In this document: positions 17,912 to 27,006 of the stretch, one piece after another | Layout of the letters: the number at the start of each line of letters is the position of its first letter | Numbering within the stretch: the first letter of the stretch is position 1 | Origin: CAVRUD01 sp963724285 | GTDB taxonomy: Bacteria; Chloroflexota; Chloroflexia; Thermomicrobiales; UBA6265 | Direction of reading: 5' to 3' | Length of the DNA: 64,000 nt | NCBI GenBank assembly: GCA_963724285.1 | Contig: CAVRUD010000023.1 | Coordinates: 65,189 to 129,188, forward strand | Notes under the pieces: generated by a model | The model's input: only the letters and a program-made list of their open reading frames with translations | Databases searched by the model: none | Told to the model about the DNA's origin: nothing | Translations under genes and position numbers: made by a program

Positions 17912-18189
17912 GCTTGCTCCTTTGCGGCCGTGGCCGCGGTCATCGCGACCGGATGATGGGATTTCTCGCGCCATCCTACACCGGGAAGGGGATTCTCGGC
18001 AGGACGGACGGGCCAATTGGCCCGCCCGTCCCGCGGACGTGATGCCGGATTCCGGATATGGGCCCGGGCGGGAAGCTAGACGGTCGCGTCGCTCTGGCGC
18101 AACAGGCGGAGGCTCGTCAGCGCCAGCCAGACAAGCCAGGTGAAGAAGGCCGGCGGGCCGATGATCAATCGGGGGGCCATCGAGCGATG

Positions 18190-18405
18190 CCGCGGCGGCG
18201 ACGGACCGCTCCAGCATCCGCCGGGCCAGCCCCGGCTTGGTCGCGAACTCGACCTCGGGCGGCACCCCGGCGTCCTCGCGCCGCGGGCGATCCGCCGCCT
18301 ACGCCTCGGTCAGGTATAGCTCCCGGTCCAGGAAGGACCGCCCCCGGCCGCTCGCGAAGGCCAGGAACACCCCGACCTGGCAGTTCTCGATGCGGCCGGC
18401 CTACC
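18190..18405 (-). pseudogene. IS701-like transposase remnant
   Basis: Reading the minus strand from 18405 gives GRIENCQVGVFLAFASGRG, then FLDRELYLTEA, a TAG stop, and then AGVPPEVEFATKPGLARRML. This is the central block of IS701/IS4-type DDE transposases (the QVGVFLAY and LYLP..W motifs, then the EVEFATKP motif). Both ends are missing and a stop interrupts it. Past 18190 the minus strand encodes an unrelated hydrophobic tail (FFTWLVWLALTSLRLL). It is clearly decayed. Confidence 0.75.
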
Positions 18406-18413
18406 GTGTCCCC

Positions 18414-19235
18414 TCATGCCGGAACCGCACACGCTAGCACCGGCGGAATCTCCGGGAAATTGGCCCAATCAAACGGTGAGTTCGCGAGGGACTCGTCCGT
18501 AAAAGCCGGCTCTTCAAGGCCATCGAGCACAAGCCCAGCGGCAAACGCCGAGGCAAAGAGGACATGCAGCGGCCGGTGAAAGTACCAGTGTGGCTCCGGC
18601 TGGCCGCGGATGCCGGTGCCGCGCCCGGGAGGCAGATGCAGATACTGCACCATCTTGGCCGCCTTCGTGACGACCAGATCACCGCCGACCTGATCTTCCT
18701 CCAGGGAAAACCGCAACCCGTTCGAGTTGAAGCAGGGATGCTGGAGGGTGGCAACGAACCGCCCGCCGGGCCGCAACACCCGCGCGACCGCCCGAAAGAG
18801 CGGGTCGATATCCGGGATGTCCATCAGGGCCATGTTGCTCACGGCCGCGTCGAACGGCTCGCCGCCGCCGAGGGCGACCAGCGCCTCCTCATCGGTGGCG
18901 TCGGCGACGTGATAGGTGACCCGGTCGGCAACCTCCAGCGGGAGTTCGGCGGTGCGTGCCCGTGCCCGCTCCACAAACGTCGGGCTGATATCGGCGGCAA
19001 TCACGGTGGCGCCGAGCCCGGCAAGCTCCCGCGAGAACTGCCCGTTGCCGCAGGCGACATCGAGCACGCGCTCTCCCGGGTCGATCGCGAGCAAGCGGAG
19101 GGCGGAGGGCGAGACGAGCTCGCGGTGGAAGGCATTGCCTTCCGCCATCCGCCCGTCCCAAAAATCGGCAATCTCTTCCCAGATCGCGTTGCTCTCCGCG
19201 ATCAACGCCGCGTCGACGGGATTGTTCGAGGCCAC
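18414..19235 (-). CDS. Class I SAM-dependent methyltransferase
   Basis: The product is 273 residues, with a GTG start at 19235 after GGAGGGAT. The SAM-binding motif I (VLDVACGNGQFSREL) is at about residues 58-72, with the acidic motif II in VIAADISPTFVERA, then DAAVSNMALMDIPD and the post-motif LRPGGRFVATLQHPCF. The C-terminal third, including HWYFHRPLHVLF, resembles the substrate cap of small-molecule methyltransferases of the UbiE/Methyltransf_11 type. The substrate is unknown. It stands alone on the minus strand, with an IS remnant downstream and an intergenic palindromic repeat upstream. Confidence 0.88.
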   Translation of the reverse strand: MASNNPVDAALIAESNAIWEEIADFWDGRMAEGNAFHRELVSPSALRLLAIDPGERVLDVACGNGQFSRELAGLGATVIAADISPTFVERARARTAELPLEVADRVTYHVADATDEEALVALGGGEPFDAAVSNMALMDIPDIDPLFRAVARVLRPGGRFVATLQHPCFNSNGLRFSLEEDQVGGDLVVTKAAKMVQYLHLPPGRGTGIRGQPEPHWYFHRPLHVLFASAFAAGLVLDGLEEPAFTDESLANSPFDWANFPEIPPVLACAVPA

Positions 19236-19375
19236 GCCTATCCCTCCTCAGGTTGTGAGGCGCTCGGTCCACGCCAACGTCTGCACTGCCAAGCCGGCCA
19301 GCCAGCTAGCCGAACAGAAGCGGGAACGTACCACGAAGGGTTGCCCCCGATCCAGGGACAGCCATCATCCCCCAA

Positions 19376-19405
19376 CCCCCCTCTCCCACGGTTGGGAGAG
19401 GGGGG
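19376..19405. repeat. Intergenic palindromic repeat with 13-bp stem
   Basis: CCCCCCTCTCCCA (19376-19388) and TGGGAGAGGGGGG (19393-19405) form a perfect 13-bp stem with loop CGGT. It is followed by a smaller GGGCCCTTCAGGGCC block and GGTGAGGGCC. This is the general type of intergenic repeat that is common in Chloroflexota-like genomes (recall). It lies just past the end of the peptide-binding pseudogene and could act as its terminator. Confidence 0.6.
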
Positions 19406-19436
19406 CCCTTCAGGGCCGGGGTGAGGGCCTTTTCGC

Positions 19437-20250
19437 CTACTCGCTCAACGTCCACTCGTGGATGTTCCACTGGATGTACTGGTTCGGGCCGGGCGCCGGA
19501 CCCTGAAGCTTATTGCTCAACCCCCAGATCAGGTTGTCCGACCACCAGAAGATCGTGGGAACGTCCTCGTTCAGGATCTGGGTCACCTGGTGGTAGATCT
19601 CGGTCCGCTGGGCGATGTCGGTCGTCCCCCGTCCCTCGATCATGAGGGCATCGAGGTCCTCGTTGCAGTAGTGGGTGGTGTTGCCCCCGGCGGGCGTGAA
19701 ACTGGAGCAGAGGTAGCAATTGGAGGAGACGTCCGGATCGAGACGGTACGACCCGCCCCCAAACCAGGCCAGATCGAAGTCCGGCTCCTCCACCACCGCC
19801 TTGAGGTAGGCCGCCGAGTCGAGCGGCATCAACTCCACCTTGACGCCGACATCGGCCAGTTGCTGTTGGAAGACCGGCGCGGCCAGCTCGATCGCCTGTA
19901 ACCCCTTCGACCAGGTCAGGCGCACCGTCTGGTCGCTATCCCAGGTGGCCTCATCCAGCAGTGCCTTGGCCCGGTCGGGATCGAAGTCGTAGGTGTTGAG
20001 GTCGTCGTAGGCCGCCACTCCGGCCCGATCATCATGCCGTAGACCAGTTCCCCCTGTCCGAGGAGCACGACGTCGAGCAGTGGCTTGCGATCAACGGCGT
20101 ACATGAAGGCCTGACGCACCCGCTTGTCCGGGAAATTCTCGGTGTTGATCGCCGTCTGGAAGACGCCGACCCCCGGCGCGCCGAAGATGGACAGCGCCTC
20201 GTTGTCGCCCCGGCCAGGAATCCCTTGCCACATCCAGCCCAGCCAATGGT
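19437..20250 (-). pseudogene. ABC transporter substrate-binding protein (family 5), 5'-truncated and frameshifted
   Basis: The C-terminal half of a peptide/solute-binding lipoprotein of the SBP_bac_5 type. Upstream frame: AINTENFPDKRVRQAFMYAV, then DRKPLLDVVLLGQGELVYG. Downstream frame: FDPDRAKALLDEATWDSD, then VFQQQLADVGVKVELMPLD and WNIHEWTLSE at the end. The two join with a frame change near 20015. Sequence homology stops at about 20250, some 300 residues short of a start codon, next to the leader of the NfeD gene. No permease or ATPase genes accompany it, so this is a broken remnant. Confidence 0.8.
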
Positions 20251-20328
20251 CCAAAATGCTGGCCACTTGATGTGTTGATCCAGGACAGTCACCTATACTC
20301 ATGGGCATCAACGAAGGGACGGACACCG

Positions 20329-21810
20329 ATGCCCGCAATCCGTTTCTCCCACCATGTCAAAGGCACCCCTTCCCGTATCCTCGTGCTCAGATATCTGTGG
20401 CTCTCGCTGATCGTCCTTGGCCTTCTGGGTACCCTCTTGCCCACGGCCGCGGACGCCGTGGCGCACGTTCAGGGCAACGATCGGCCCGAGATCGACGTGG
20501 TCGAACTGGATGGCACGATCACGCCCGTGATGGCCCGCTATATCGACCGGGCGATCGGTAGCGCCGAAAGCGATGGAAGAAGCGCCGTTGTCCTTGAGAT
20601 GGACACGCCGGGCGGCCTCAGCTCGGCGATGGACGACATCATCCGCGACATCCTCGAAAGCGAGATCCCGGTCATCGTCTACGTCTCTCCGCGCGGCGCC
20701 CGCGCCGCCTCGGCCGGGGTCTACATCACCTACGCCGCCCACATCGCCGCGATGGCGCCGGGCACGAACATCGGCTCGGCCACCCCGGTCTCCCTCGGCG
20801 GCGATGACGACGGCGAGGAGACCGCCATGGACCGCAAGGTCGTCAACGACGCGGTCGCCCAGATCGTCAACCTGGCCAACCTGCGCGGCCGCAACGCCGC
20901 CTGGGCCGAAGACGCCGTTCGCAACGCGGTCAACGTCACGGCAGACGAAGCCCTCGCCCTCGGCGTCATCGACATCGTCGCGCCCGACCTGGACACCCTG
21001 CTGACCGAGATCGACGGCCGTCAGGTCACCATGGGGGACGGCTCGACGACCGCGCTACGGACCGCGGACGCCCAGCTGCACGATGTTGGTATGAACCCGC
21101 TCGAAGGGCTGCTCCAGCTCCTCGCCGACCCGACCATCGCCTACATCCTGCTCAGCCTCGGCAGCCTTGGGCTCTTCCTCGAACTCTCCAACCCCGGTAC
21201 GTTCATCCCGGGCACGATCGGCGCGGTCTGCCTGCTCTTTGGCCTCTTTGCGCTGGGCACCATCCCGGTCAATTGGGCCGGTCTGCTTCTCATGGCGCTG
21301 GGGTTGGTGTTGTTCGTCGCGGATGTCTACGTTCCGTCCTTGGGGTTGCTGACGGTCGCTGGGGTGATCAGCTTCGTGGTCGGCTCTTTCCTGCTGATCG
21401 ACGACAATGCGCCGCCCGGGTATGACCTGCCCGCCGAGGTGATCTGGACCGTCACCCTCTGCTTCATCGCCCTCTTCGTGCTGATCGGCTTCAGCGTGAT
21501 CCGCGCGATCCGCCGCAAACCAGCCACCGGGCGCTCGGCCCTGATCGGCATGGTCGGTACGGTCAAGATCGGGATCACGCCCGGCAAAGTCGGGCAGGTC
21601 TTCGTCGACGGCGAGCGCTGGCGGGCCGTCCTCTCCGATGGCGCGGCCGAGATCCCCGCCGAATCATCGATTACGGTGGTCAACGTCGATGGCCTGACGC
21701 TGACAGTCCGCCCCGCCACCGCGGGCGAGACGGCCGAGGACGCCAGCCGGAACATCGGCGACCGGCGAACTGTCATTCCGGTCACGGAGGGTGCTGGCGC
21801 GGGGCAGTAA
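20329..21810 (+). CDS. NfeD-family membrane serine protease (ClpP-class)
   Basis: The start at 20329 follows GAAGGGA; length is 493 residues. A signal/anchor helix (LWLSLIVLGLLGTLLP) leads to a ClpP-fold protease domain. The nucleophile Ser128 lies in ARAASAGVYI and the probable general base Lys170 in MDRKVVND; this Ser-Lys dyad is that of NfeD/stomatin-operon protease homologs. Four membrane segments follow (about residues 275-405). The C-terminus (IGMVGTVKIGITPGKVGQVF and on) is the NfeD OB-fold. It is followed by a slipin gene 126 bp downstream on the same strand, the classical partner, and probably works in membrane protein quality control. Confidence 0.92.
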   Translation: MPAIRFSHHVKGTPSRILVLRYLWLSLIVLGLLGTLLPTAADAVAHVQGNDRPEIDVVELDGTITPVMARYIDRAIGSAESDGRSAVVLEMDTPGGLSSAMDDIIRDILESEIPVIVYVSPRGARAASAGVYITYAAHIAAMAPGTNIGSATPVSLGGDDDGEETAMDRKVVNDAVAQIVNLANLRGRNAAWAEDAVRNAVNVTADEALALGVIDIVAPDLDTLLTEIDGRQVTMGDGSTTALRTADAQLHDVGMNPLEGLLQLLADPTIAYILLSLGSLGLFLELSNPGTFIPGTIGAVCLLFGLFALGTIPVNWAGLLLMALGLVLFVADVYVPSLGLLTVAGVISFVVGSFLLIDDNAPPGYDLPAEVIWTVTLCFIALFVLIGFSVIRAIRRKPATGRSALIGMVGTVKIGITPGKVGQVFVDGERWRAVLSDGAAEIPAESSITVVNVDGLTLTVRPATAGETAEDASRNIGDRRTVIPVTEGAGAGQ

Positions 21811-21936
21811 TGCTCCATTGGGGCCCTTTTCGACATGGTGGTTGACGATAAGCGGTAGGATGGCGACAGCCACACCTTGGAGTGGTCCCCACGCTCCGAA
21901 GACGCCGGACGGCGAGCACCCACAAAGGAGTCCCGC

Positions 21937-22905
21937 TTGGAAGTAGGGTTCGCGGCCATAGCGGTCATTCTCCTCTTTATCCTGATCATCCTCTTCGCCT
22001 CCGTGAAGGTCGTGCAGGAGTACGAGCGCGGCGTCGTCTTCCGGCTCGGCCGCCTGATGGGCCCCCGTGGTCCCGGCCTGATCCTGCTCATCCCCTTCGT
22101 CGAGCAGATGCGAAAAGTCGACCTGCGCACCGTGACGATGGACGTCCCCTCCCAGGAGGTGATTACCCGGGACAACGTCACCATCCGGGTCAACGCCGTC
22201 ACCTACTTCCGCGTGCTTGACCCCAACGCCGCCGTCACCAACGTCGCCGACTACATCCGGGCCACATCGCAGATCGCCCAGACGACGCTGCGCAGCGTCC
22301 TCGGCCAGGCCGAACTCGATGACCTCCTCGCCGAGCGCGACCGGATCAATGCCGAACTGCAGCGGATCATCGACGATCAGACGGAGCCGTGGGGCATCAA
22401 GGTCAGTATCGTCGAGGTGAAGGACGTCGAGCTGCCGCAGTCGATGCAGCGGGCGATGGCCCGCCAAGCGGAGGCCGAACGCGAGAAGCGCGCTAAGATC
22501 ATCGCCGCCGAAGGCGAATTCCAGGCCAGCCAGCAACTCGCCGAAGCGGCCGACGTCATCAACCGCAACCCGGTCACCATCCAGTTGCGTTACCTGCAGA
22601 CCCTGGCCGAGATCGGGGTGGAGCAGAACACCACCGTTATCTTCCCCCTGCCGATCGACCTCGTCGAAGCCTTCATGGGCGACCGGATGAACCTGCGCCC
22701 CCAGGGGCCGAGGCCCTCGACGCCCACCCCGCCCCGCCCGCCGGTCCCAGCGCCGGTTCCAGCACCTGGCTCCCCGGCGGCGCCGACCGTCGTTCCCCGG
22801 CAGCCATCCGCCCAGCCGGAGCGGCCCACGCGCCAGCTTCCCCCGACCGAGCCGATCGGCGATGATGCCCCCCGCCCGATTCGCCCCGATCCGGACCGAC
22901 CATAG
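21937..22905 (+). CDS. SPFH/stomatin-family (slipin) membrane protein
   Basis: I start at the TTG at 21937, where AAAGGAG precedes it by 6 nt and the encoded protein begins directly with the membrane helix (VGFAAIAVILLFILIILFAS); 322 residues. Next come the SPFH domain (VKVVQEYERGVVFRLGRLMG, VDLRTVTMDVPSQEVITRDN) and a long helical stretch with the AEAEREKRAKIIAAEGEFQA coiled coil. The last 70 residues are a Pro-rich, disordered tail. Slipins form membrane-bound oligomeric rings and pair with NfeD proteases, as seen here upstream. Confidence 0.93.
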   Translation: MEVGFAAIAVILLFILIILFASVKVVQEYERGVVFRLGRLMGPRGPGLILLIPFVEQMRKVDLRTVTMDVPSQEVITRDNVTIRVNAVTYFRVLDPNAAVTNVADYIRATSQIAQTTLRSVLGQAELDDLLAERDRINAELQRIIDDQTEPWGIKVSIVEVKDVELPQSMQRAMARQAEAEREKRAKIIAAEGEFQASQQLAEAADVINRNPVTIQLRYLQTLAEIGVEQNTTVIFPLPIDLVEAFMGDRMNLRPQGPRPSTPTPPRPPVPAPVPAPGSPAAPTVVPRQPSAQPERPTRQLPPTEPIGDDAPRPIRPDPDRP

Positions 22906-22931
22906 ATCGCTGACGCAAAGGACAACAGGAC

Positions 22932-24182
22932 GTGACCCAGACCGCTCCCCAGACCATCCCGGCAGCCGACCGTCAATCGCTCTACGACGAGGTATTGGCA
23001 ACCATCGACCGCGAGACGGATGCCATCCTCAACGTCGCCGACACGATCCACGCCAACCCGGAGCTCTCGATGGAGGAATTCGCCGCCTCCGAGCTCCTGG
23101 CATCGACGTGCGAGCGCTACGGCTTCGAGGTGGAGCGGGGCAGCGGCGGCCTGCCGACAGCCTTCAAGGCGCGAAAGCGAGGCACCGGCCCCGGCCCGGC
23201 CATCGCCCTCCTGGCCGAATACGACGCCCTCCCCGGCCTGGGCCATGGCTGCGGCCACAACCTGCTGGCGGGCAGCACCCTGGCGGCGGCGGTGGGACTG
23301 GCGGCCGTCATCGACCGGCTGCCCGGCGAGGTCCTCCTCGTCGGCACCCCGGCCGAAGAAAAGGACGGCGGCAAGATCATCATGATTGAGGCCGGCGCCT
23401 TCAAGGATGTCGATCTGGCCCTCTCCTCCCACCACGGCGGCAACTCGACGACCGTGGCGGTCAAACCCGCCCAGGGCACCTGCCTGGCGGTGGCCTCGAT
23501 CCGCTTCGCCTACCACGGCAAGACCGCCCACGCCGCGTCGGATCCCCATGAGGGGATCAATGCCCTCAACGCGGTCATCCATCTCTTCACCGGCCTGGAT
23601 GCCCTTCGCCAGCACGTGACTCCGGACGTCCGCATCCACGGCATCATCACCGACGGCGGCGAGGCCCCGAACATCATCCCGGACTTCGCCGCTGCCCTCT
23701 TCTACATCCGGGCGGCATCCATCGAAGCGGTCGAGGAGACGGTCGCCCGGGCCATCGCCGTAGCCGAAGGGGCCGCGACGATGACCGGCGCCACCCTGGA
23801 GTTCTCTCGGCCGGCCAAGACCTTTGCCGATGTCCGCCCCAACTACACGATGGGCCGCGTCCTTCAGTCGAAGCTGGGTGTGGTCGATCTGCCGGAGCGC
23901 GATCCGGGCGGGCGCCATGCCAACCAGACCGGCCCCGGCCCCTACTCCACCGACCTCGGCAACATCAGCCGCGAGATGCCGACCGCGACGATCACCTTCG
24001 CCATCAGCGAAACCCCGATCCGCGGCCACTCGGTCGAGGTGGTCGACTGCTCGATCTCCGCCCTCGGCCGCGAAAACGCGATCAAGACCGGCAAAGCCCT
24101 CGCCCTCGCCGCCGTCGACCTCTTCTCTGACCCCGCCCTTGTCGCTGAAGCACAGGCGGAGTTCCAAGGGAGTTCCGCGTAG
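22932..24182 (+). CDS. M20-family amidohydrolase (AbgB / aminoacylase-like)
   Basis: The start is GTG at 22932, 26 bp after the slipin gene; 416 residues. Metal-site motifs are LLAEYDALPGLGHGCGHN, TPAEEKDGGK and ALSSHHGG, followed by the dimer-domain motif YHGKTAHAASDPHEG. GHGCGHN with AEYDALP is the signature I associate with p-aminobenzoyl-glutamate or peptide-like amide hydrolases rather than classical carboxypeptidases. The C-terminal PGPYSTDLGNIS motif is also typical. It is presumably cytosolic and needs divalent metal. It may belong to the nfeD-slipin transcript, although a functional link is not obvious. Confidence 0.9.
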   Translation: MTQTAPQTIPAADRQSLYDEVLATIDRETDAILNVADTIHANPELSMEEFAASELLASTCERYGFEVERGSGGLPTAFKARKRGTGPGPAIALLAEYDALPGLGHGCGHNLLAGSTLAAAVGLAAVIDRLPGEVLLVGTPAEEKDGGKIIMIEAGAFKDVDLALSSHHGGNSTTVAVKPAQGTCLAVASIRFAYHGKTAHAASDPHEGINALNAVIHLFTGLDALRQHVTPDVRIHGIITDGGEAPNIIPDFAAALFYIRAASIEAVEETVARAIAVAEGAATMTGATLEFSRPAKTFADVRPNYTMGRVLQSKLGVVDLPERDPGGRHANQTGPGPYSTDLGNISREMPTATITFAISETPIRGHSVEVVDCSISALGRENAIKTGKALALAAVDLFSDPALVAEAQAEFQGSSA

Positions 24183-24350
24183 CGCACAGACGACTGGCGG
24201 TCCCATCCGACAGACCCGTCGCTTGTTCCAAAATGGCTTCCCCGGCTACAGCACACGTCGTAGAAATGTTGAGTGCCGGACTCAGCCCCAGAGGGACATC
24301 CGACACGCAGCTTGGGCTATCAACCACGGCCACCGCAGGAGGGACGACCC

Positions 24351-24656
24351 ATGGGTCACCAACACCGCGCCAAGTTTTGCCTCGATTGCGGGAAACCGAT
24401 TTCGAACTCGGCCGTCCGTTGCCAGCGCTGCGCCATGCGGAGCCGAGCCAAGGTGGCGCCCCTACCAGCCCAGCAATCCGATGTGGTCGGGCTGCGACGG
24501 TGGGATACCCTGTCCGCCGATGAAATCCGGCAGCTCCGCGATGCCGACACCGACCTCCAGGCCGCGAACCTCGCCCATCGCCTCAACGTCGACCCCGTCG
24601 TCCTCCGCACCATTCGGGGTGCGAGCTACAGCACGGAACAGCCCGAAAGCGCCTGA
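24351..24656 (+). CDS. Small zinc-ribbon protein with HTH-like tail
   Basis: CAGGAGGG lies 6 nt before the ATG at 24351; 101 residues. The N-terminus KFCLDCGKPISNSAVRCQRC is a four-cysteine zinc ribbon of the kind seen in recombination-associated and HNH-adjacent proteins. After a linker, residues 55-90 (TLSADEIRQLRDADTDLQ, NLAHRLNVDPVVLRTI) look like a helix-turn-helix. The likely role is DNA binding, possibly as a regulator. A mobile-element pair begins 70 bp downstream. Confidence 0.65.
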   Translation: MGHQHRAKFCLDCGKPISNSAVRCQRCAMRSRAKVAPLPAQQSDVVGLRRWDTLSADEIRQLRDADTDLQAANLAHRLNVDPVVLRTIRGASYSTEQPESA

Positions 24657-24726
24657 ATCTCCCGGTATTCCGGCCACCGTTCGCTTGCCCCAGCTCCGCC
24701 CACAGAGTCCCACGCGACACTCGGGA

Positions 24727-24883
24727 CTAGTGGGCCGTCAACCGTCATTGGCCGTTGGGCGCGCCGTTGTCGGGGCATCCGCTGGCGGTGCCCGGTTCCG
24801 AACGGGGCGCATCGCGGTTGGCGACCGGGCAGGGCTTGCCCTGCCCCGACCAGATCGGCAAACCACGCGTGACGGACCACTAG
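24727..24883. repeat. MITE-like inverted-repeat element, copy B (best copy)
   Basis: The ends are CTAGTGGGCCGTCA (24727-24740) and TGACGGACCACTAG (24870-24883), inverted with a single mismatch. The 157-bp body has no coding frame and holds an internal hairpin around CAGGGCTTGCCCTG. Related copies are at 278-441 and 39796-39905. No transposase with these ends is in the window, so it is presumably non-autonomous. Confidence 0.65.
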
Positions 24884-25041
24884 GGCCTGTTTGCAAACGC
24901 GATGTTGCCGGTGGGAACGGCCCCTCCCAGCGTGCTCAGCCCTGGAAGGGCTTCGTCGGGCTCAGCCCGCTGGGTAGGGGGTTTCAAGCCCGGGGCCGGC
25001 CGCCCCGGGGTTGCTGCCAGCCGCTGTGCAAACAGGCCCTA
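24881..25041. repeat. IS5-like MITE inserted at a TA site
   Basis: TAGGGCCTGTTTGCA (24881-24895) and TGCAAACAGGCCCTA (25027-25041) are perfect 15-bp inverted repeats, including the flanking TA. The interior of about 130 bp has no frame. The ends share the G(A/G)GSCTGTT pattern with the full IS5-family element at 31961, though they are not identical, so a different IS5 member would mobilise it. It begins within the last bases of the MITE at 24727. Confidence 0.65.
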
Positions 25042-25108
25042 ACCGCCCGGTGGTGATCCCGAGCGCTCGTCTCGAAGTCCTGCGCAAGACCCAGCATGAA
25101 GCGAAGAT

Positions 25109-26008
25109 CTACCCTGCTGGTTGGCCGGCATCGCGCCAGGCGCCAATCCGGCGGAATTTGTCGTGCCGAGCCTGGAGGAGTTCGTCGACCCCATTCGGTT
25201 CGCCGAGCAGCCCGTCAAGCTCATCCAGTGCGTGGGCAATCGCATCGCCCGTATCGCGGATCGCCGCCTTGGGCGCTTCGTGGGCAGGGATCGGCTCGGC
25301 CACGATCTCGTCGATGATCCCGAACCCAAGGAGATCCTGGGCGGTAATCCGCATGGTGGCCGCGGCGTCCGGAGCCTTGGCCGCATCCTTCCACAGGATC
25401 GCGGCGGCGCCCTCCGGCGAGATCACCGAGTAGATCGCGTGCTCCAGCATCAGTACCCGGTCTGCCACACCGATCGCCAGGGCCCCGCCCGAACCGCCCT
25501 CGCTGATCACGACCGCGACGATCGGTACCCGCAAATCGGACATAGTCAGGATGCTCTCGGCGATCGCGGTTGCCTGCCCCCGCTCTTCGGAGCCGATATT
25601 CGGCTCGGCCCCTGGCGTGTCGATCAGCGTGACAACCGGCATCCCGAACTTTTCGGCCTGGCGCAGCAGGCGGATCGCCTTCCGATAGCCTTCCGGGCGC
25701 GACATGCCAAAGTTGCGCTCCAGATTCTCCTTGGTATCGCGGCCCTTCTGATGACCGAGGATCATCACGGAGCGGTCGCCCAGGCGGCCGATACCGCCGA
25801 TCAGGGCGCGGTCGTCCCCGAACGTGCGGTCACCGTGGAGTTCGATGAAGTCGCGGGTTAGGGCCGAGACGTAGTCAAGCATCCGGGGCCGATCCCGGTG
25901 CCGCGCAAGCTGGACTTGTTCCCAGGCGCTCGTCGTCCATGGCACCGCTTCGCTCAGGCCGTTCTGCTGTATCTGGTCGCTGGTGGGTGCCGCTGCGACG
26001 TCGGTCAC
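25109..26008 (-). CDS. accA: Acetyl-CoA carboxylase carboxyltransferase subunit alpha
   Basis: A crotonase-fold carboxyltransferase alpha subunit, 299 residues. Family motifs are visible: WEQVQLARHRDRPRMLDYV, FIELHGDRTFGDD, GHQKGRDTKEN, FGMSRPEGYRKA, and the SEGGSGGALAIGVAD oxyanion region, followed by YSVISPEGAAAILWKDA. With AccD it moves the carboxyl group from biotin to acetyl-CoA, the first step of fatty-acid synthesis. The GTG start overlaps the accD stop (GTGA), which couples translation. The biotin carboxylase and BCCP genes are elsewhere. Confidence 0.96.
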   Translation of the reverse strand: MTDVAAAPTSDQIQQNGLSEAVPWTTSAWEQVQLARHRDRPRMLDYVSALTRDFIELHGDRTFGDDRALIGGIGRLGDRSVMILGHQKGRDTKENLERNFGMSRPEGYRKAIRLLRQAEKFGMPVVTLIDTPGAEPNIGSEERGQATAIAESILTMSDLRVPIVAVVISEGGSGGALAIGVADRVLMLEHAIYSVISPEGAAAILWKDAAKAPDAAATMRITAQDLLGFGIIDEIVAEPIPAHEAPKAAIRDTGDAIAHALDELDGLLGEPNGVDELLQARHDKFRRIGAWRDAGQPAG

Positions 26009-27006
26009 GATCCTGTCTCCACGGCCTCTGGCACGGGGAAGAGACCGGCCAATGCTGCATCTGCCCCAGTACCGTTCTGGTCGAGACCACCCGCCTGCCC
26101 AGTGGCATTCCGATTCGCCGGGCTACGGGAGAGTCGGGCCGAACGCGCCCGGGCATAGTGATCGAGGAAGGTTGCGAGTGTGGAGCGCAGATTGGGGCGT
26201 TCCACGAGCAGGTCGATCATGCCGTGCTCCAGCAAGAACTCCGACGTCTGGAATCCCTCGGGCAGCTTCTGCTTCGTGATCTGCTCGATGACCCGAGGGC
26301 CGGCGAACCCGATCATCGCCTTCGGTTCCGCCATGATGACGTCCGCGACCATCGTGTACGACGCGGTGACGCCGCCGTAGCAGGGGTCCGTCAGGAGCGA
26401 CAAATGGGGAACCCCCTCGCGGCCGAGCCGGGCCAGGGCAGAGACGGTCTTTGCCATCTGCATCAGGGAATACGGCCCCTCGTGCATGCGGGCCCCGCCC
26501 GACGCCGAGATGGTCAGGAGCGGATCGCCGGAGGTCAGGCTGCGCTCGACCGCCCGGACAAGCTTCTCACCGTAGACCGATCCCATGCTGGCGCCAAGAA
26601 AATCGAAGTCGCAGACGACCAGCACGACCGGGTGACCGTGGATCGTCGCCCGCCCGGCGATGACCGCTTCGGTCTCGCCCGACTTGCGCTGGGTGCGCAC
26701 CAACTTCTCGGTGTACGGGCCGCTGCCATCGACGAAGGCGAGGGGATCTTCCGGCTGGATGGCGCCGTCACGCTCGCGGAACGAGCCATCGTCGGCGAGG
26801 AGAAAGATGCGCTCGCGCGCCCGCAGGCGAAAGTGGAACCCGCACTTCGGGCAGACCCGGGCGTTCTGGCCCAACTCCTTGGAGTAGATCAGTTCACCGC
26901 AACCGGTGCATTTGACCCAGATGTCGTCTGGGATCTGCTGGTCTGGCCGTTCATCGACCGGAGCAATCGGCCGGAACTTGCCGCCACGGTGGAAAAATCC
27001 TCGCAT
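26005..27006 (-). CDS. accD: Acetyl-CoA carboxylase carboxyltransferase subunit beta
   Basis: A 333-residue beta subunit. A four-Cys zinc ribbon sits at residues 33-55 (WVKCTGCGELIY, VCPKCGFHFR), as in bacterial AccD. The crotonase fold follows, with DFDFLGASMGSVYGEK, SASGGARMHEGPYSLMQMAK and the LTDPCYGGVTASYTMVAD core. About 50 C-terminal residues after the core are low in structure. The gene is directly upstream of, and overlaps, accA on the minus strand, a common order in this phylum. Confidence 0.96.
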   Translation of the reverse strand: MRGFFHRGGKFRPIAPVDERPDQQIPDDIWVKCTGCGELIYSKELGQNARVCPKCGFHFRLRARERIFLLADDGSFRERDGAIQPEDPLAFVDGSGPYTEKLVRTQRKSGETEAVIAGRATIHGHPVVLVVCDFDFLGASMGSVYGEKLVRAVERSLTSGDPLLTISASGGARMHEGPYSLMQMAKTVSALARLGREGVPHLSLLTDPCYGGVTASYTMVADVIMAEPKAMIGFAGPRVIEQITKQKLPEGFQTSEFLLEHGMIDLLVERPNLRSTLATFLDHYARARSARLSRSPANRNATGQAGGLDQNGTGADAALAGLFPVPEAVETGS

